Assembly: GCF_007746075.1 (NCBI RefSeq)
Contig: NZ_CP036339.1
Span: 5,423,786-5,487,785 of the forward strand
Reading direction: 5' to 3'
DNA: 64,000 nucleotides
DNA from: Lacipirellula limnantheis
GTDB taxonomy: Bacteria > Planctomycetota > Planctomycetia > Pirellulales > Lacipirellulaceae
The position numbers were made by a program, and so were the translations under genes. The notes under the pieces were generated by a model. It saw nothing but the letters and a program-made list of their open reading frames with translations. It did no database searches and was not told the origin of the DNA. This document shows positions 61,458-64,000 of the stretch, one piece after another (positions within the stretch are counted from its first letter, which is position 1; each line of letters opens with the position of its first letter).

Positions 61458-61510
61458 GTGAATAAGTAGGTGCTTAGGTGAGTAAGTATTTAGGTGAGTA
61501 AGTAACGAGT
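61455..61510. repeat. Degenerate tandem repeat taggtgagtaag
   Basis: Units of TAGGTG(AGTAAG) repeat imperfectly about three times between the cytochrome stop and the outer-membrane protein gene. A related run with AAGTCGGTGAGTTAG occurs near 23570. Confidence 0.6.
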
Positions 61511-61560
61511 AGTCCGCGACGCCCGGCCGAATGACTTGCCCGCAATGCACTGATCGAACG

Positions 61561-63549
61561 ATGAAGACGCCGCGGCGGTGGTGCGCGCTGGCGGTTGCGA
61601 TCGCGTTGACCCTCAGCGTCATGGCCGTGGGGCTGGAAAGCGTCCAAGCCCAGTCGGCGTTCGACGATCTGTTCGCGCCCCCCGGCCAAGCGCCGACGCT
61701 TGAACCCTTGCCGCCCCACAGCCCTCTCGAAATCGCCCATTTAGCCGCGGGAGATGCCCCGCGCAGCGGGGCGAGTTCGTTCGGCAATTCACTTTCGCCC
61801 GGCGGGGCCAGCGCGGTGCAAGCACCGCGGCTAGATGGGTTCGGCGCAGGTGCAGCGGCGATTGAGTGGCCCACCCTTGGCGCCGGCCAGATGATTGGGC
61901 CCGTTGGCGTCGATGATCTTGGCGGCGGCGCGCCTGGTTGCGCAGCGCCTACCGGTGCGCAAGCTGTGTTCGGCCCGCCGATGACCGGCAAGTTGCTCGC
62001 TCCGCCGCCGGTTATTCCAGGCTTCATGCGGTCGCTTGGCCGCTACGGACCGGTCCCCGCCGCCACGCCCGGCGTGCAGTCGTCGCACTCGATGATCTGG
62101 GACTCGATGCCGCCACCCGCGCCGCCCACCGGCGCCGTCGCACCGCCGATTCCCCAGGTTCACGATCCTTGCAGCGACGAGGCGCCGTTCACGTCAATCG
62201 ACTTCGCCCCCGACCCGCAGCTCGACTCGTATTGCTGGGACGGGCAGACGGAGCTCGGCGTCTACGGCGGCAAGCATCTCAACCGCACGCAGTACCCGTG
62301 GATCGAGGGATTCACGCCCCTCTACGCCAACGGCCCGTGGCCGCCGTCATTCACCTTCATGGGTCCCACGAATCTGGTACGGCCGAAACTCTACCTCTAT
62401 GGCGACTTCCGCACCGCCGTGGCGAACAACAACAACGCTGGCAACTCGCAAGGGATCTGGGCGAACCGGCTGAACCTTGACCTCGACTTCCCGATCACCG
62501 CTACGGAGCGGTTCCACATGTTTTTCGGCCCGCTCGACCAGGGGCAGAATTTTACGAGCGTCGTCGTCGACGAAAGCCAGATGGAGGTCGAAGACAACTT
62601 CGACGGCTGGGACCAGAACACCGACACGATGTATTTTGAAGGCGACCTCGGCTATCTGATCGGCGGTGCCCAGGGAACTGATCCGCCGTTCGATCTACCG
62701 TTCACCGCCGGCCTCATTCCCATGGTGCTGCAGAACGGCATCTGGCTCGAGGACGCCTTCCTCGGCGCCGCGGCGACGATTCCCGCGAAGAACTCGCCGG
62801 GGCTCGACATCTCGAACTTCGACACGACGTTCTTTGCCGGTTTCAAAGAGCTGACGACCGACGCCTTCAGCGTCGACTCGGACGACGCCCAGTTCGTCGG
62901 CGTGACGACGTTCATCGAACGCCGCGGCGGTTATTTCGAAATTGGCGGCGCCTACGTCGACGATCCTGCCAACCTAGGGCTCGATTACTTCAACCTCGGC
63001 GCCTCGTACACGCGGCGGTACGCGAACCTGTTGTCGAACTCCGTTCGCGTGATCGCCAACACGGGGCAGGACGTGCCGCAGGATCAACGGACTGCCGACG
63101 GCGTCCTGCTGCTCATGGAAAACAGCTTCCTGACGCCGTTGCCGTACAATGTCATTCCTTACGCCAATTTCTTCGCCGGCTTCGATCGCCCGCAACCGCT
63201 CGGGCGGCTGCAAGGCCCGCTGAAGAATACCGGCATCAACTTTGAAAGCGATCTGCTGACCGGTTACCCGTTTCTTGATGACTCGGGCAACGACACCTAC
63301 GGCGGCGCGTTCGGCGTCGACTTGCTCGGCGGGCAGTTCGATCGGCAGTTCATTGTCGAGACGGCCGTCCTGCAAGCGTTTGGCGATCCGGTCGGCCGGA
63401 TTGCTCCCGGAGATCAATACGCGCTGGGCGCTCGTTACCAGGTGCGGCTGGGGAACTCGTGGATTCTGCGCGCCGATGCGATGCACGGTTGGCTGGAGAA
63501 CACGAACGACATCGACGGCGCCCGCATCGAGCTGCGGCATAAGTTCTAA
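61561..63549 (+). CDS. Outer-membrane beta-barrel protein
   Basis: 662 residues from the ATG at 61561. Signal peptide to about residue 30 (SVQA-QS). The mature N-terminus carries DDLFAPPG (35-42), then a Pro/Gly-rich region to about 205. From there amphipathic strands alternate with long loops, and the protein ends IELRHKF, a terminal Phe as in BAM-assembled porins. Paired with a multiheme cytochrome gene on each side, so a porin-cytochrome conduit is possible; a plain porin is the alternative. Immediately followed by a palindromic repeat. Confidence 0.8.
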   Translation: MKTPRRWCALAVAIALTLSVMAVGLESVQAQSAFDDLFAPPGQAPTLEPLPPHSPLEIAHLAAGDAPRSGASSFGNSLSPGGASAVQAPRLDGFGAGAAAIEWPTLGAGQMIGPVGVDDLGGGAPGCAAPTGAQAVFGPPMTGKLLAPPPVIPGFMRSLGRYGPVPAATPGVQSSHSMIWDSMPPPAPPTGAVAPPIPQVHDPCSDEAPFTSIDFAPDPQLDSYCWDGQTELGVYGGKHLNRTQYPWIEGFTPLYANGPWPPSFTFMGPTNLVRPKLYLYGDFRTAVANNNNAGNSQGIWANRLNLDLDFPITATERFHMFFGPLDQGQNFTSVVVDESQMEVEDNFDGWDQNTDTMYFEGDLGYLIGGAQGTDPPFDLPFTAGLIPMVLQNGIWLEDAFLGAAATIPAKNSPGLDISNFDTTFFAGFKELTTDAFSVDSDDAQFVGVTTFIERRGGYFEIGGAYVDDPANLGLDYFNLGASYTRRYANLLSNSVRVIANTGQDVPQDQRTADGVLLLMENSFLTPLPYNVIPYANFFAGFDRPQPLGRLQGPLKNTGINFESDLLTGYPFLDDSGNDTYGGAFGVDLLGGQFDRQFIVETAVLQAFGDPVGRIAPGDQYALGARYQVRLGNSWILRADAMHGWLENTNDIDGARIELRHKF

Positions 63550-63550
63550 C

Positions 63551-63694
63551 AGCCGCGGGTCAACGACCCGCCGGAGCGGTGATAAGGAAATGTCGAATGG
63601 GGAATGAGGAATGGGGAAAGGGAACGCTCCTCCCCATTCCCCATTCAACATTCCCCATTTGTGCCCCGCTCCGGCGGCTCATTGAGCCGCGGCT
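63551..63694. repeat. Nested palindromic repeat between convergent genes (ggggaatg words inside GC-rich ends)
   Basis: Outer left AGCCGCGGGTCAACGACCCG ... GGAGCGG (63551-63579, the same sequence as at bioB's stop) and right CCGCTCCGGCGGCTCATTGA ... CGGCT (63666-63694). Core is an inverted word repeat: GGGGAATGAGGAATGGGGAA against CCCCATTCCCCATTC and ATTCCCCATTT (63596-63660). It separates the OMP stop from the stop of the convergent cytochrome, whose TAG overlaps its right end. Confidence 0.85.
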
Positions 63695-64000
63695 ACTTGT
63701 GGTACCGATGGCACTGCGTGCAGCTGTCGCCGGCGGCGGCAGCGGTGTGGCACGCGGCGCACGCAGCTTTCGACATCGGCGCGAAGCCTGACTTAAATCG
63801 ATGCGGATCGCGCTCGGCATAGCTCGCCATGAAATCGGCGCCGACGGAGAACTGGTGGCAGCTCGCACAGTCGCCTGTACGTGGCTGGACGATGTGCGGC
63901 GCATGATTGAACCGCGTGAACCCGCGCGGCTCGCGCGCCACGTCGAGCGGTTCCCATTGGATGACGTAACGCCCGTCGATGCGATCGAGGCTGTGGCAGC
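63693..64000 (-). CDS. Multiheme cytochrome c, 5' part outside window
   Basis: Open on the minus strand from base 64000 to a TAG at 63693-63695; the start is beyond the edge. Heme motifs visible: CASCH, CAACH and CTQCH, plus the last two residues of another CxxCH at 63993-63998. WEPLDVAREPRGFTRFNHAPH is typical of planctomycete multiheme cytochromes. Convergent with the OMP gene and probably functionally linked to the pentaheme cytochrome. Confidence 0.88.
   Translation of the reverse strand, partial: CHSLDRIDGRYVIQWEPLDVAREPRGFTRFNHAPHIVQPRTGDCASCHQFSVGADFMASYAERDPHRFKSGFAPMSKAACAACHTAAAAGDSCTQCHRYHK

Overview
The window looks like a chromosome segment of a planctomycete, most likely of the Pirellulales. 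The grounds are high GC, an arylsulfatase-type sulfatase, a DUF1559 prepilin-like protein, a DUF1571 protein, a PSP1-domain protein, several Pro/Ala-rich secreted proteins, and many interspersed palindromic repeats. This placement is inference from gene content. I found no rRNA, tRNA, CRISPR array, transposase or phage gene.

Left part (1-8.7 kb). A sulfatase cut by the window edge is followed by a sulfur cluster: serine O-acetyltransferase, a family 2A encapsulin shell of the SrpI type, and a cysteine desulfurase whose long disordered N-terminus is the expected cargo-loading region. Directly downstream is a fusion of a thiol (cysteine-type) dioxygenase with an FAD/NAD(P)-binding protein. Together they suggest a cysteine/sulfur storage and disposal module. 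An ECF-type sigma factor with an overlapping one-TM partner follows.

8.7-15 kb: an operon of three tandem GspF-like proteins, three small pseudopilin-like proteins and a DUF1559 protein, without an ATPase or secretin here. Its upstream region carries a sequence closely resembling the one just before the sigma factor gene, so the sigma factor may control both.

15-25 kb, mostly minus strand: a polysaccharide deacetylase coupled to a GH9 glycosidase, a BLUF photoreceptor (plus strand), an exo/endonuclease/phosphatase-fold protein with a YdjM-like membrane protein, a PhyH-like dioxygenase, a methyltransferase, and a poly-gamma-glutamate-type set (pgsB, pgsC, pgsW; no pgsA).

25-36 kb: glnS (carrying an in-frame palindromic insertion), a membrane Ser/Thr kinase, leuC and leuD split by an AT-rich unknown ORF, a secreted protein, a TPR protein, a PSP1 protein, a tiny zinc-ribbon-like ORF and bioB. 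About 1 kb after bioB is gene-free and packed with repeats.

36-46 kb: a secreted DUF11-type protein, then a probable N-acetylmuramic acid scavenging locus: BadF-type sugar kinase and MurQ on the minus strand, and a sodium:solute symporter plus a serine hydrolase-NamZ fusion on the plus strand.

46-64 kb: GlcD- and GlcF-type glycolate oxidase subunits, an orphan sugar-type ABC ATPase, an MBL-fold hydrolase, a DUF1571 protein, a heavy-metal RND efflux pair with a His-rich small protein, and at the right end a secreted pentaheme cytochrome, an outer-membrane beta-barrel protein and a convergent multiheme cytochrome cut by the window edge.

A theme across the whole window is short palindromic repeats, several built from reiterated words and nested inside GC-rich palindromes. 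They lie at gene ends and in several places form part of a coding sequence (glnS, the NamZ fusion linker, the DUF1559 leader, the start of the secreted protein at 32.1 kb and the C-terminus of the sugar kinase).
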